Shown here: positions 22,710 to 34,705 of the stretch, piece by piece
Position numbering within the stretch: the stretch's first letter is position 1
Layout: the number at the start of each line of letters is the position of its first letter
NCBI GenBank assembly: GCA_031216445.1
Contig: CM062197.1
Coordinates: forward strand, 25,632,001 to 25,696,000
Direction: 5' to 3'
From: Lateolabrax maculatus
Taxonomy: Eukaryota > Chordata > Actinopteri > Acropomatiformes > Lateolabracidae
Length of the DNA: 64,000 nt
The notes under the pieces: model-generated
Told to the model about the DNA's origin: nothing
Databases searched by the model: none
Seen by the model: only the letters and a program-made list of their open reading frames with translations
Position numbers and translations under genes: made by a program

Positions 22710-23347
22710 CCGGTCACCCGCTCCACTCAGTGTGATCATTCTGCAGGATCAATGAACTGTCAGCATGTTTAATCAATCATAACTCTGAATACTAAACTGA
22801 TTTTCACGGGATTGTTTAATCCAAACGTCACACATGTATATATAATATATATATATATATTATATATACAGATATATAGGGAGAGAGAGATAGATAGATA
22901 GATATAGATTTTCATTTTTTTTGATATATATGTAGATATACATATTCATTTTTTCTGAGATCTAACTTCTGTCTATTGTGTTTTATCTTATATTGATGTA
23001 TAATGTTGTATTGTTTCTTCATTTTTCAACTTATTAAAGTAGCTGAGTAGTACACAATCTGCTTCTGCTTCTCTATCATATATTAGTGTTTTTATATATG
23101 TGTGTGTGTGTATTATATTATATCATACATAGCATATATCACATACCAGAATATTCTATTACCGTTATGCCTATTATGTATATTAAAATACGCCGAATCA
23201 TGTGTCCGGTATCATGCCTACATGTATGACGTTTGCAGAAAAAAATCCCGTGAAAATCAGTTTAGTATTCAGAGTTATGATTAATTAAATGCATTGACAC
23301 TTCATTGTACCTGCAGACAGATTACACTGAGTGGAGCGGGTGACCGG
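22710..23347. repeat. Promoter-proximal inverted repeat with TA-rich centre, long unit 1
   Basis: Arms at 22710-22838 and 23219-23347 are reverse complements over about 129 bp with scattered mismatches. Both outer ends are CCGGTCACCCGC / GCGGGTGACCGG. The 380-bp centre is TA-, GATA- and TG-rich simple sequence. It could be a small TIR element or a hairpin-forming inversion; flanking bases show no obvious target duplication. Confidence 0.75.
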
Positions 23348-23745
23348 TCCAAGATGGCGGCCCCACGTCTCGTCAGCGCCAATAGGCAGTAGCGGTCGAT
23401 GCGGCGTCTACTCTTTATATGTCTATGCCGCACACTGTTTACTTGCGCAGTGCTTGTCTGATCACACGAGGAGTGCAGTGAGAGCCCGCAGATCAGATTT
23501 GGGACAGACAAAAGGGTCTCCCTGTCTGTCTTTTTATCATAGCCTGTTACCATTGCTGGCATACTCAGTGGCCTAAGTTATTCTTTAAGGTTATGTTGTC
23601 TAGAATATGTACATTACAATACTGTCTTTGTGGGTAATAGGCCTATGTTACAGTTTTCACTTGTACTGGAAACAAGATGTTTATGAGTTGTGGTGAGCTT
23701 TGGTTGTGTTAAATTGTTGTATTCTTCTTAACTGTCCCCTTCCAG
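23348..23745 (+). promoter_or_regulatory. Putative second promoter with YY1-like site, long unit 1
   Basis: AAGATGGCGGC at 23351-23361, immediately after the inverted repeat, in a CpG-containing patch to about 23490. The rest to the acceptor at 23745 is intron-like. Same as 243-640 apart from single-base changes. Confidence 0.45.
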
Positions 23746-23792
23746 GCTCAGGCAGATGGTGATCAATCCACAGTTCCCTTGATACCACATAA
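23746..23792 (+). other. Short putative 5' exon (long unit 1)
   Basis: 47 nt between the CCCCTTCCAG acceptor and a GTGAGT donor, identical in layout to 641-687. Ends CACATAA. Confidence 0.45.
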
Positions 23793-24043
23793 GTGAGTCA
23801 TTTACCATTTACCTTTTGTACTGCTGTGTTCATTTGGTAGCTGTTCTTGTCTTAAAGAAGTTAAATGATTAAAAGCTTGATAATTAGATAGATTTTTGCA
23901 AGGATTTAGTTTTTTTCTGTTGCTCTGGTATTTCAAGTCTGATACTGCATGTTAGTGTTTTTGTTTTTTGTTTCTATTTTGCCGGGCTTGATGCTAAAAT
24001 GATCTTTTCTTTTCAGATTTTTCAAGAAGACAAAAAACTTCCT

Positions 24044-24774
24044 ATGCAGTGGTTGTGTAAGTACTGCACATTTTGCGCTGAAAAGGAGGCTTCTTACTTA
24101 AGCATTAGCGCTTAAAACACGGGTGCCACACTCGAATATCACCACTACCGTGCCTTTATAAGGAGTGCCTGTGCACATTTAAATCTTTCAATGCACTCAA
24201 AGTCCACTTATCAACATGGCACACTCAAAAGGACCTGGGGAACGTGGGTGAAACTGCTTTCCATTGTCAGCTGTGTGACTTTGTGGAGCCTTGCACTGGA
24301 GCTGACTTTTTTACCCATTTACGAAGACATTTGAAGCTGAAGCAAAAGGTTTCCTGTCCATATCAAGGCTGTAGCTTTCAGAGCAATGTTTATTCAACCT
24401 TTAATGCACATAAAAGCAAAGAACATCAAGACCACAATAAGATGGCATTCAAACCTGAAATTGTGTCACATAATGTACTTGAGGTACCTCCACCTAATAT
24501 AAATATTCAACCTGAGGATAGTGCCCCTGAAACTGATCAGGTTGAGTTTGAGGTTACTGAGCTCAATGAAGATGTGGGAGACTTGGAGAGTCAGTTGGAA
24601 CATAATGTAGCTGCTGTTTTTCTGAAAATGTCATCGATTCTTAACATCTCTGAAAATGCCCTGCAAGAAGTTATAGAGCAGATCAACCAAATTTATGTGC
24701 TTTCACAGCCATTGTTACATACCTCGGTTGGAAAAATACTAAATCAACATTGTGGAGATGTTGAGGACTCTTAA
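24044..24774 (+). pseudogene. Four-C2H2 zinc-finger protein, copy 4, frameshifted in finger 1
   Basis: Carries the same one-base loss (AAGGAGGCTTC) and TAGCGC change as copy 1, so translation from 24044 stops at the TAA at 24113-24115. Unlike copy 1 it has Leu4 (TTG) and the usual Glu in VTELNED. Fingers 2-4 remain readable in the original frame up to the TAA at 24772. Confidence 0.85.
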
Positions 24775-27542
24775 GTGAGTGAGATAGCTAAAGTATTTAC
24801 TGAGAATAATGTATTCCTGAAATTCACTTCTACTAGGGGGTCATTGTCAACCACTAGCAAGCGAACATCATACATTTGAAAAGAATTCTCAGTGGTGACG
24901 CCTATTGAGTTTGTCCTAAAAAATGACAGGCAGACAGTTGTGTATATCCCCATACTAAAAATGCTGCAGACATTACTAAACAATGGAGAAATTTTAGATA
25001 AGGCCATGTCATCTGAGACAAATTTGTCACAAGGATACAGATCTCACAGGGATGGTTACCGGTTTAAAGACAATTCTCTCTTGACAGAGGAAGAATTCAG
25101 GATTGCTCTTTTCTTGTACATAGATGATTTTGAGGTGGCTAAGCCCTTGGGAACCTCCAGAAAGAAACACAAGCTGCCATCTACTGGGTACTTGGAAATC
25201 TACACCCTAAATATCGCTCCTCTCTTCATTCCATTCAGCTTGCTCTACTCATCATCGCTGAAGATGATATCAGGAAGTTGACTTTAAATGAGAGACCACA
25301 GTCTATTGAAGAATTAAAAGTGCAACTGGTAGATAAACTGTCACTGCAGTATGACTTTAAACTGCAGTATGAAGATCAAGACTTCCATAATGCCCTCTGC
25401 AATTTGACTGAAATAACTGATTTACCTGAAAGAGCTACGCTCAAAATCATCCCTCTTGTGACTCTCCATTTAACCGCATTGTCATCACCCACCACAACAT
25501 CAGACACTGAGTGCAGCACAGCAGACACTGAGATCCTGTCGACAGGAAGAGCATCACCATCGCTAAGACAACAGTGGCCAGATTTCTTTGACATACCCAA
25601 TTTCTCAGTTGATGTTGACTATAGACTCAGACAGGCAGATCTTGCCTTTATGAAGGATGGAACACGTATGACTCTACCACGAGATATGAAGCATGACATA
25701 CTAGAAAAGCTTGCTGAGACGATGTACAGTTTCAAGGCTTACCCTAAAGATGATGACTTCAGCAGTGTTGCAAAAGCACTAATTAGCAAACACCCCTGCC
25801 TCACTGAGCCTGGACCACACAGATGGTATGGCTGGAAAAACAGCCTTAAATTATCGCACAAAGCTTCAAAAAGCTGGATGTGAGGATGTAGCAATCAATG
25901 GAGGCAAAAGAAGTAAAGGCAACCCAGAAGGAGAATCCTCAAGCAAGAATATCAAACGGCCAAAAAGAGGTGAAGCAAACTACCTACCTAACTTACCTGA
26001 AGGACATGATGAAACAAGCCTTGAAAATGCCAGAAAGGTTCTCGTGGAAGAAATGAAGAAGAAACAACCCAATGGCACTCTCATCTCACAAATGATGGAC
26101 CAATCATTCCCACTACGCAGACAAGAAATTGTAGAAAAGGAACCTGCTGTACAGAACATTGTTGAACGATGGCCAGCACTCTTCACAGACAGGTAAACTA
26201 TTTTTGTTCTCAACCAATAAAATAATGCCTATCAAAAAGAAATTCAAGGTGTGTGGCTAGAAATCCAAACACACTTGTTGGAATGTTAACACTTCTGCCA
26301 TCTCTCCATCCCTACCCACCCCTCTCTCTACTTTTCAGGTGTTTGCTGAGTTCAACAGAATCGCAAGTAAGAATCTTGAGGGAGACTTCTTTGAGGCTCT
26401 GGACCAGTATACCCCACGTTTCATTGAACTTTTCAAAACAAGAAGGGGAACTGTTGGCCAGAAGCTCAGTGAGCTGATGCAGCACATGAGCTGGATGGTA
26501 AGTAGGTTAATTTTGCTTTTTTATCTGTGTGATAGTTCATCAATCAAGTTCTAAATGAGATGATCCAGCCCAACCTATTCTATTTCCTGTCTGACTTGTG
26601 CTTGTGCCTTGCAAATTACTCTGTTAACTGGTCTTTTCTCTCTCTGTGTATCATTAGACACCAGACGTGACAGTACTTCGCTCTGTTGTCCTCAAAGGCA
26701 TTCCTATTTTACTTGGTGACGACTCCAGTGAATTCTTCAAGACATGCTCTGTAAGTACTTGCACATAAGAAAAAGTTTGGTCTGCATTAAAATAGAACTA
26801 TATCTGTGCTGACATAGAAGATGTAATTTTATCTGCACAATATACAATATACATTTTGTACAGTGATTGATGTATTTTGTATGGCAATTCCTCCACAGCT
26901 AATCTGAGAGGTATTTAAACAGCCAGTAAATAAAAATGAAATTTGCCACATAAACGTTGTACACATTAATTAATTGTAAATCTAAGGAGCAGGAGTCCAG
27001 GCTGAAAAGTCAGTGTCACTGTTTAAGAATATATGGACCTTGTGGACCATAGCTTTAGTTTAATCATACCACATTTATTTTGTTGGTTATATTGTAACAA
27101 TCCAGTGTGAACACATATTTAAAACCATATTCCCTAGCAAATGCTTTCAACATTAAAAATGAATGTTTAGAAGAGCATAAATTGCCATGCTGAAGAATGT
27201 GTGTGTGTGTCTTTGTAGGGTACAGCGAGAGACGAGGCCCTAGAATGCACTGTCGGTGTGCTGACAGTTGTCAGTGAAGATAATCCTCATGAGGGTCCAA
27301 GTTCAGTAGACCTCCAGCCCATCTCCACTGCCATCATTCTGGAGGGAGGTATCATCATGGATCATATAAAAAAACTTGCCTCAGGCAGTTTGTCTGTTAT
27401 TTGGGCTTACATATGCTTTGCATTTGGATTACCCAAAATGCATGGCAAATACACTCAACTTCATTCAGACTGTGATGCTTGGACTGGGAAAGAAAACCTC
27501 CCACCAAAACTGTTAACTTTGAAGAACAGTCTACTGGGTTAG
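24775..27542 (+). pseudogene. SAMD3-like C-terminal gene body, copy 4
   Basis: Large exon to 26192, then 26339-26497, 26658-26750 and 27219-27542. Common lesions present. The second intron starts with a private variant (TTTTTTATCTG for TTTTGATCTG near 26517) that does not touch the splice sites. Confidence 0.75.
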
Positions 27543-28898
27543 ACCAGTAAAGAGCCATCAGCTGTCAGATAGCACTTTGTAAATTATGCAGCAGTTAATG
27601 TTCTCCTGTTATCAGAGAAAGTTTTATGCTTTCATGCAACTGAGCTGGCTTGTTTATGATCTCAAAAAAAAAAAAAAATTCTATTAAAGTGTACCATGTT
27701 ATGCTAGTATGCTAATGGTGGAAATAGCGCCACCTTGTGTTGCAAAGAGTTGTTAGATAATGTTGTCAGAAAGGAACCTAGCAAGGTTGACCTGTTTACA
27801 TTTGTGTTTTGGGAAAACTTTTAATTATAGTAGTTATAATGTAGTACAAATACAAAACCCAAGGAGTGATGTTTTTCTGTGTTGGTTTAAACCTTGGACT
27901 GATGCTCGCTTTGGGACACAAAAGCATTTGTTGTACTTTCAGTTTTGATCAGAAATGCAATGATTTTGCATGCACTGAAGTCCTGTAATTATCAGGTGTT
28001 TACCTGTTTAATATTGTGAGACTGTTACATGCATAGAATTAGCTCACAAAAATGTGGTTTTATTTTTGCCATGTCCATGTCATGTTCTACAGTCAAATCA
28101 AACCACAAGTTTGTTGTTTAGCTGCTGTTTTGTACTTGAATGTACAAGAAAGTGATACTTGGGAACAGAACACTTGAGGCTGAATAATAGATTTAATGCA
28201 TATTGTTATTACAATAGCCTAACAGACATAGATCACACTATGAGCAATTTTGCAACTAGCTTTAAAATACATTAAATATGACAAGAGGATAGAGAACAGT
28301 CATTTTATTGTTTATTGTAAGGTTATTACATGAGTGATAAAACACACATTTTATATTGGAGAATTGGAATCAAAAGTAACAATATCGAACATTTATTGTT
28401 CAGTCTAGATCTGTCAGTGATGCAATTATTTTTTTAATAAATGTTGTAATGCAGCTGAACAAACCCAGTGAGTGTTCTTTTAAAGTATATGTTTGTGGTG
28501 TTTTTCCCTTTATTAGGTAATAACAGCTAAAATAGATAAGAAATGGGAGAAGGACAAGGACCCATTCAAGGAAATTGGTTTGTTTAATTTAACTGAACTG
28601 AAATGAACTGAAAAAAAATGAGTGAGTAGTAAGTAGTAGGTATCATAATTCTAAGTGGGGTTAAATTTGTATCAAGCAGTCCACACAAAATGAAAAAATT
28701 AAGTTAACACTAAGCATGGCTATTAAGTTACATGAACTTTTTTTTTTTTTTTTTAGTTGTACTACTTGATTTGGTACTGCACGCTTAAAATAAACAAGCT
28801 TTTCTAACTCACTATTCTTAAGATTACTTTGCTTAATTTGCAACGAGTTTGCATACTTTTTTTAAGTAAGGTCAACTAATTAGATTTTACAGTGAGTA

Positions 28899-29457
28899 TA
28901 CGTACACACGTCTCCCGCAGAGCTATGTTGAAAGTCCCTCAATATTCAGTCGAGTATTGGCTAATGACCTGCAACACCTAGACGTGTCCAGTACAGTACT
29001 ACAATATGTAGATGATCTCTTGATATGTAGCACCTCCAAAGCTCAATGTGCACAAGACTCAGTCTCAGCCCTGATGGCTTTAGAAAAGGGGGCTCACAAG
29101 GTGAGTAAAAATAAATTACAGTTTTGCCAGACACAGGTTGAATACTTAGGTAGACAACTCTGTGGCACTAAATGAGCTATAGTGCCCTCACAAATTGAGG
29201 CAGTATCGAAAGCTCCCAAACCACAAACGGTGAGACACATGTCGTCATTTCTGCCATCTCAGCTTTACTAGAAGCCATACACCATCCAAAAGTGTTAGCC
29301 ATCATTAAATGCGTAGCTCATCAAAAAACGAATTCCCTGATAGCTAAAGGCAACAACTTAGCAGATGAAGCCGCAAAACGCATAGCTACACCCACCTGTA
29401 TAGGACCACTGCTAGTAGCTGGAGATTGTGAACCACTGACAAACTTATATATATATG

Positions 29458-29488
<31 letters not shown>

Positions 29489-29770
29489 CTATATATATGT
29501 GCTGCTATGTAATAGCAGCACAACATCAGGCAAGTCCATATGCACATTCTGTATGGGCAAAAAGGGGGGCAAGTATAATCACTGAAGAAGGTCCATCACA
29601 TGGGCTATGGCGAAGTGCACATGGACATATTGTCCTCCCAACATCTTTGGTACAGGTTGCTACACGTAGTGCGCATGGTCAGGACCATTGCACAAGTGGG
29701 GAGGTGTTGAGACGCCTTCAAGCAGTCTGGTGGTCACCATTTTTCCGACCTGCGTTTGTAGCTGAGACAA
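28899..29770 (+). pseudogene. ERV pol 3' fragment, copy 4
   Basis: YVDD RT piece ending at 29175, RNase H tail, TA tract, and integrase N-terminal domain. From the hairpin onward (29497) the frame stays open through the join into the core to 29991 (164 residues). This is the longest open integrase stretch in the window, because this copy lacks long unit 1's extra A. It still lacks the first two catalytic Asp residues. Confidence 0.8.
29446..29485. repeat. (TA)n microsatellite plus hairpin, copy 4 (40 bp)
   Basis: TA tract with one G interruption, hairpin stem at 29499-29521. Confidence 0.9.
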
Positions 29771-30364
29771 TAAAAAAAGCCCTAAAAATGCTAGGAATCA
29801 AACAGAAGTTCAGATGTGTGTATCACCCACAGTCACAGAGAGTAGTGGAAAGGGCAAATGGCATGCTAAAAGCAAAACTTGCAAAAATTAGAGCAGACAG
29901 TCAGTATAAAATCAATTGGGTAGATGCATTGCCACTTGCTTTGATGGCTATACGAACACTAACTAACACTAACACTAAGCTAAGAGACTAACACATCTAA
30001 TACCACACGAGGCACTTACAGGGAGACCGATGCCGGTTCCCTTTTGTAGAGGGCCGTATGCGAGCAATGTGAACGAGAACTAACATGCTACCTACGACAC
30101 CTAACGCAAATACACAAAGCTGTGCTCCAACAGGTAAAAGCTGTGTCTGAGGACAGAGACGCTGACATTCCAGAGCAGCTAAGGAGAGTTGAACCTGGAG
30201 ACTGGGTCTACGTAAAGGTGTTCAAACGAAAGTGGGACCAACCAAGGTGAGAAGGACCCTTTAAGGTTATCCTAACTACCCCAACTGCGCTGAAAGTAGA
30301 GGGTAAGAAATGTTGGTTCCATTTAAACCATTGCTGCAGAGCGAGGGATCCAGGTGAGACAGCA
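29771..30364 (+). pseudogene. ERV integrase core remnant and C-terminal domain, long unit 2
   Basis: As 18421-19015 but with seven A's in the run after GACAAT, which keeps the frame open into ALKMLGIKQKFRCVYHPQSQ. A stop at 29989-29991 after the TNTNTKLRD stretch, and the TGA at 30248-30250 in the C-terminal domain, still break it. Confidence 0.8.
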
Positions 30365-30733
30365 AGGGCACAGCACGATCCAGAAAGGGACGGTGAAGCC
30401 TCCCAACTGGAAGATAGACAGCTTCAAGATCCAAGGACAAAGATGATCACAGAGACTGGCTGAGAGGAGGAGTACCAGTAAACAACGTAATCACACTCAC
30501 GTATATAAAGTCAGCTCAATACAATCAAACATTGACATTAGGACCAGAAGGCATAAAAATAGACACGCATGTGGTTCACAGACAATGCCTAAAAGAAGGG
30601 ACAGTGATGGTAGTGGTACAATGTTCACGAAATCAATGCACATAGATAAACCTACACCAAACCATGACAGCTGAAGAAGCAACCAAATTGACCCAAATTT
30701 AAGTAAAATGAGGTGTCTGAGCTGAGAGATGTC
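30365..30733 (+). other. Interval between integrase and LTR, no recognisable env (long unit 2)
   Basis: Near-identical to 19016-19384, with one A fewer near 30554. Nothing recognisable as env. Confidence 0.5.
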
Positions 30734-31169
30734 TCTCCCATGTGTGTCCAATGTTTAGATACTTGTGTGGATCCAATGTTTAGATACTTGTGTGGGAAAT
30801 GTTTAGATAAGCCTATGTCCAAGGTCTGGCTACTTTCATAGATGGGTGCCCCTTGGGGGTTGTTTTCCTAAAGTTCCAAAGAGATGAGATCAGTTTCAAC
30901 CTGAACTATAGGTTCCACCTTCCCTTTCTGTAAAATAGCCATGTATGGTTATGAGGTTGGCTCTGAGCCTATCTTGTCACCACACATTAGCTATACCATG
31001 AGGCTTTAAAAGGTGTAGTTTGAGTGGAAAACGGAGGAGATTCACATTGGCTTCGGATCTTCTCACAGGCAATCCATGGTGCTTGTTTTGACGCTGTACT
31101 TTTTGTAATAAACCTTTTTATACAACTAAGTCGGTGTCAGCGGAGATTCCTTCATCATCATCACATCAT
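30734..31169 (+). repeat. Single ERV LTR between two proviral bodies, long unit 2
   Basis: Same layout as 19385-19820: 24-bp direct repeat at 30747-30770 and 30772-30795, TATA-like CTTTAAAAGG at 31004, and AATAAA at 31107-31112. Limits are approximate. Again only one LTR lies between consecutive pol bodies. Confidence 0.6.
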
Positions 31170-31173
31170 CGCT

Positions 31174-31796
31174 ACAGAAGATACAACACAGCCAACCCGT
31201 CTCAGACAGCTAAGGTCGCAAAAGGAGGAAGCATTTAGGAGTGGAGACAGAAGCAGGTTCAAAGAGGCAAAGTACAGGTTTAGCAAGGAGGTGAGGGGAG
31301 CTAAACGACTGTATTCTGAGAAACTCCAACACCAGTTCTCAGCCAAGGACTCTGCTTCTGTCTGGAAGGGGCTCAGAGAGCTCACCCATTACAAACCCAG
31401 AGACCCCCACTCTGCTAACGACTTGCGCCTGTCCAACAATCTGAACAAGTTCTACTGTCGTTTCGAAAGACAATGGGACAGTCCAGACACAATCCCCTGG
31501 GACTCCATCCACCAGCCCCAGGCCACCAGCTTCACCTCTCCCACCACTGCAGGGGCCTGGGCCTCTCCACAACTTCAAACCTCAGAGGCCCCCTTCCCGT
31601 CCACAGTGACACCTCTCTCAATCCTGGAGAGGGATGTTAACAGACAATACAAGAGACAGAACCTCCACAAAGCAGCCGGGCCAGACTCTGTCTCTCCATC
31701 CACCCTGAAGCACTGTGCTGACCAGCTGTCTCTGGTGTTCACAGATATCTTTAACACTTCACTGGAGATATCCCACATACCAGCCTGCTTCAAATG
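31174..31796 (+). mobile_element. LINE (L2/Rex1-like) ORF2 fragment, long unit 2
   Basis: Same both-end truncated fragment as 19825-20447. Differs by AGACCCCCAC for AGCCCCCCAC near 31402 (Asp for Ala). Confidence 0.75.
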
Positions 31797-32003
31797 TTCC
31801 AGCAAGAGATACTGTAAGACTTAGAGCACACTGGCAGACGAAGAGAAAGACAAAAGACACTCACATATGTGCAGCCTGCAGTATACTGGATCCAATGGCC
31901 AGCTGACTCAGAACTTGCACACCAATGGAGTGTGTGAAAAGCCTGGATACAGAAAGAACTGCCCACAGCACAAGAACCACGACTGCCGCTGCACTGCACT
32001 CTG
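31797..32003 (+). other. Cys-rich remnant, possible gag nucleocapsid piece, long unit 2
   Basis: Same as 20448-20654; the degenerate zinc-knuckle-like frame is retained. Confidence 0.35.
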
Positions 32004-32857
32004 ATGTATGATGAGACTCAGCAACATACTGACTACAAAGAATGCTGGACAGAGTTGATTACAGGCAAAATATTATCTGTAATATGTCAAGACCTGTATG
32101 TTGGACCACAAGGACCAGCAGCAGCAGTTACTCTACCACCAGAACTACGTCCCTGGTTTCAAGTCACCAGCTCCGTCCCACATGTTACACTCCTGATAGC
32201 TAATGGACATGAATCACGTGACCTAGGACCGATGGTGAAGGCAGCACTACAAGTGACTGTATGGAAACCAACTCAGAACACGCATGTGCAGTCATCCTCC
32301 GATGGACAATATGTGAAAATATTTCTGCGAGCATATGACAAAGGAACAAGAGCCCAAGTGCTACTAAGTCAGAGATTCCCTACTCAACTGCCACTCTCAG
32401 AAGAACATAGTGTGCTACTACATCAGATACCACATGAGTTATGGTCACATCATAAAACAGATGTAGGGCTAGTTAGGTCAGCACAGCCAGTTCACATCAA
32501 AGCAAAAGAGGGCATTGTGTTGCCATACCAAAAACAATATCCCATTAAACCACACCAAATAGCAGGTATAAGACCCACCATCAAGGGCTTGGTAGCAGCA
32601 GGTGTGTTAAAACCAACAAAAAGTCTGTGTAATACACCAACTTGTCCAATAAAACAAAATAAACTCTAGTGACTATCGATTGGTGCATGATTTGTGCGCC
32701 ATTAATTCCACTGTAGATGCAGAAGTACCTGTGGTTCCAGACCCACATACTTTGCTTTCTAATATCCCACATGACGCCTGTTGGTACACAGCATTTGTTA
32801 GTGTGCCATTACACCCAGATTCACAGTATCTGTTTGCTTTTACATATCAAGGACAGC
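32004..32857 (+). pseudogene. ERV pol 5' part, long unit 2
   Basis: 221-residue open frame ending at the TAG at 32667. It is followed by the same frameshift and the same motif-A deletion as in long unit 1, then cut by the TIR element at 32858-32862. The matching lesions show that pol was dead before the units duplicated. Confidence 0.8.
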
Positions 32858-33048
32858 AGTACACTGTAAATGCAAACATAGTATTTAATTAAAAATAGTA
32901 AATTGACTTAAATCAGTTTTTATCAAATTGCTATTAACACTTACTTTTAGTAAGTTACTTGTAATTTGTGGTTGAAAAATCTCACCAGCTCAGTCTACTT
33001 GAACTGGATTAATTTAGAAAAAGTATGTTTTCGATAATTGTGCTTTTA

Positions 33049-33361
33049 CAAGTACATTTACTCAATACTGCACTTAAGTACAAAGTACTTTAAGTACTTT
33101 ACTTTTTTTTTCATATTACTGTCTACTTTTACTCCACTACATTTCAGAGGGAAATATTGTACTTTTTACATCACTGCATATGTAATAATACATACGCGAT
33201 ATATAATAATAATCAGTAGTATGCTACTTTTAATTTTAATATTTTAAGTATTTCTTTTTGTGGTTATATGTTTTTTACTTAATTGAAATTTTCACTGCAG
33301 GAGCTGTATTGTAAAAGAGTAGTTTCACGGAGTGGTATTAGTACTTTTGCTTCGATTTGAA
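33049..33361. repeat. Teleost interspersed repeat (AGTACTTTTACT family), long unit 2
   Basis: Same as 21700-22012. Confidence 0.55.
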
Positions 33362-33363
33362 AA

Positions 33364-33800
33364 CTTCGCCGGCTTTTTTTTTTTTTTTCCCGACCTGTGG
33401 GCATGCGCAACTCCGTCCTCTCTACGCCTGACGGTATGTCAACAACACACCCGCAACGGACGAGGAGCTGGACCTAATCCCTGCAACAGCACTCGTTAAG
33501 GTTATTTTCAGCATTCTTGTGCTTGGCACACTCATTTGGTGAGTAATATTTTACCCTTGTTTAGACCGTTTTCTTTCTGTAAGTAAGCGCCATATTTTTC
33601 GTGCTTGCTAGTAATGATGTGTGTTGTAATGTCGGCTAACGCTGCCTCAGAGCTATATAGCTCTGAGCTAGCTGAACTATATTATGGACATAACGTGTCT
33701 TACTTTTGTCACGTTAAAGTTGAGGAGAAACTTTAGTGTAGCGGTCGCGGGCGTGCTCGTCACGTGCACGCGCACACCCGCTGTCGGAGTTGATTTTTTT
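33364..33800 (+). promoter_or_regulatory. CpG-rich putative promoter with first exon, long unit 2
   Basis: NRF1-like GCATGCGCA at 33401-33409, donor GTGAGT after 33538, and CACGTG at 33761-33766. Near-identical to long unit 1, apart from single-base changes. Confidence 0.45.
33646..33667. repeat. 22-bp perfect palindrome, long unit 2
   Basis: Same palindrome as 22297-22318, conserved between the units. Confidence 0.85.
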
Positions 33801-34058
33801 TTCTGAGGCCAGTCATCTATGAGTACTCACTCACGATGAGAGACTGATCCCGGCGGTTTGTGAGTTTCCATGAGCAGGAGGGCATTCACATGGCAGAACA
33901 TCAGAACAAGTCTGGATGTATCATTTTATTTTACGCTCGGCTGTTAAGTTAGGACTATGCTAACTTAATGTTATTTTATTTAACCCTCCTCACTTAACAC
34001 TAGTCATATTTGTAGCTGTGTCGTTTCCATGGTTACCACGTTTAGCGCGCCCAATGAG

Positions 34059-34705
34059 CCGGTCACCCGCTCCACTCAGTGTGATCATTCTGCAGGATCA
34101 ATGAACTGTCAGCGTGTTTAATCAATCATAACTCTGAATACTAAACTGATTTTCACGGGATTGTTTAATGCAAACGTCACACATGTATATATAATATATA
34201 TATATATATATTATATATACAGATATATAGGGAGAGAGAGATAGATAGATAGATATAGATTTTCATTTTTTTTATATATATATGTAGATATACATATTCA
34301 TTTTTTCTGAGATCTAACTTCTGTCTATTGTGTTTTATCTTATATTGATGTATAATGTTGTATTGTTTCTTCATTTTTCAACTTATTAAAATAGCTGAGT
34401 AGTACACAATCTGCTTCTGCTTCTCTATCATATATTAGTGTTTTTATATATGTGTGTGTGTGTGTGTGTATTATATTATATCATACATAGCATATATCAC
34501 ATACCAGAATATTCTATTACCGTTATGCCTATTATGTATATTAAAATACGCCGAATCATGTGTCCGGTATCATGCCTACATGTATGACGTTTGCAGAAAA
34601 AAATCCCGTGAAAATCAGTTTAGTATTCAGAGTTATGATTAATTAAATGCATTGACACTTCATTGTACCTGCAGACAGATTACACTGAGTGGAGCGGGTG
34701 ACCGG
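34059..34705. repeat. Promoter-proximal inverted repeat with TA-rich centre, long unit 2
   Basis: Arms 34059-34187 and 34577-34705. The centre is 9 bp longer than in long unit 1, mainly because of a longer TG run near 34452. Confidence 0.75.

Larger units (their letters stand above)
21513..28894 (+). mobile_element. Complete gene-bearing TIR element inside ERV pol, long unit 1 (copy 4)
   Basis: 7,382 bp from CACTGTAAA (21513) to TTTACAGTG (28894). AGTA lies directly outside both ends (21509-21512 and 28895-28898). Pol coding stops at the left end and resumes in a compatible frame beyond the right end, so the whole block behaves as one insertion with a 4-bp target duplication. CAC...GTG ends with 4-bp duplications are known for Chapaev-type members of the CMC superfamily; this assignment is inference. 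No transposase is recognised. Cargo: interspersed repeat, CpG promoter region, inverted repeat, 5' exon, zinc-finger/SAMD3-like gene. The stretch 27543-28894 is gene-free, AT-rich 3' flank with the 8-bp insertion marker near 27937. Confidence 0.75.
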
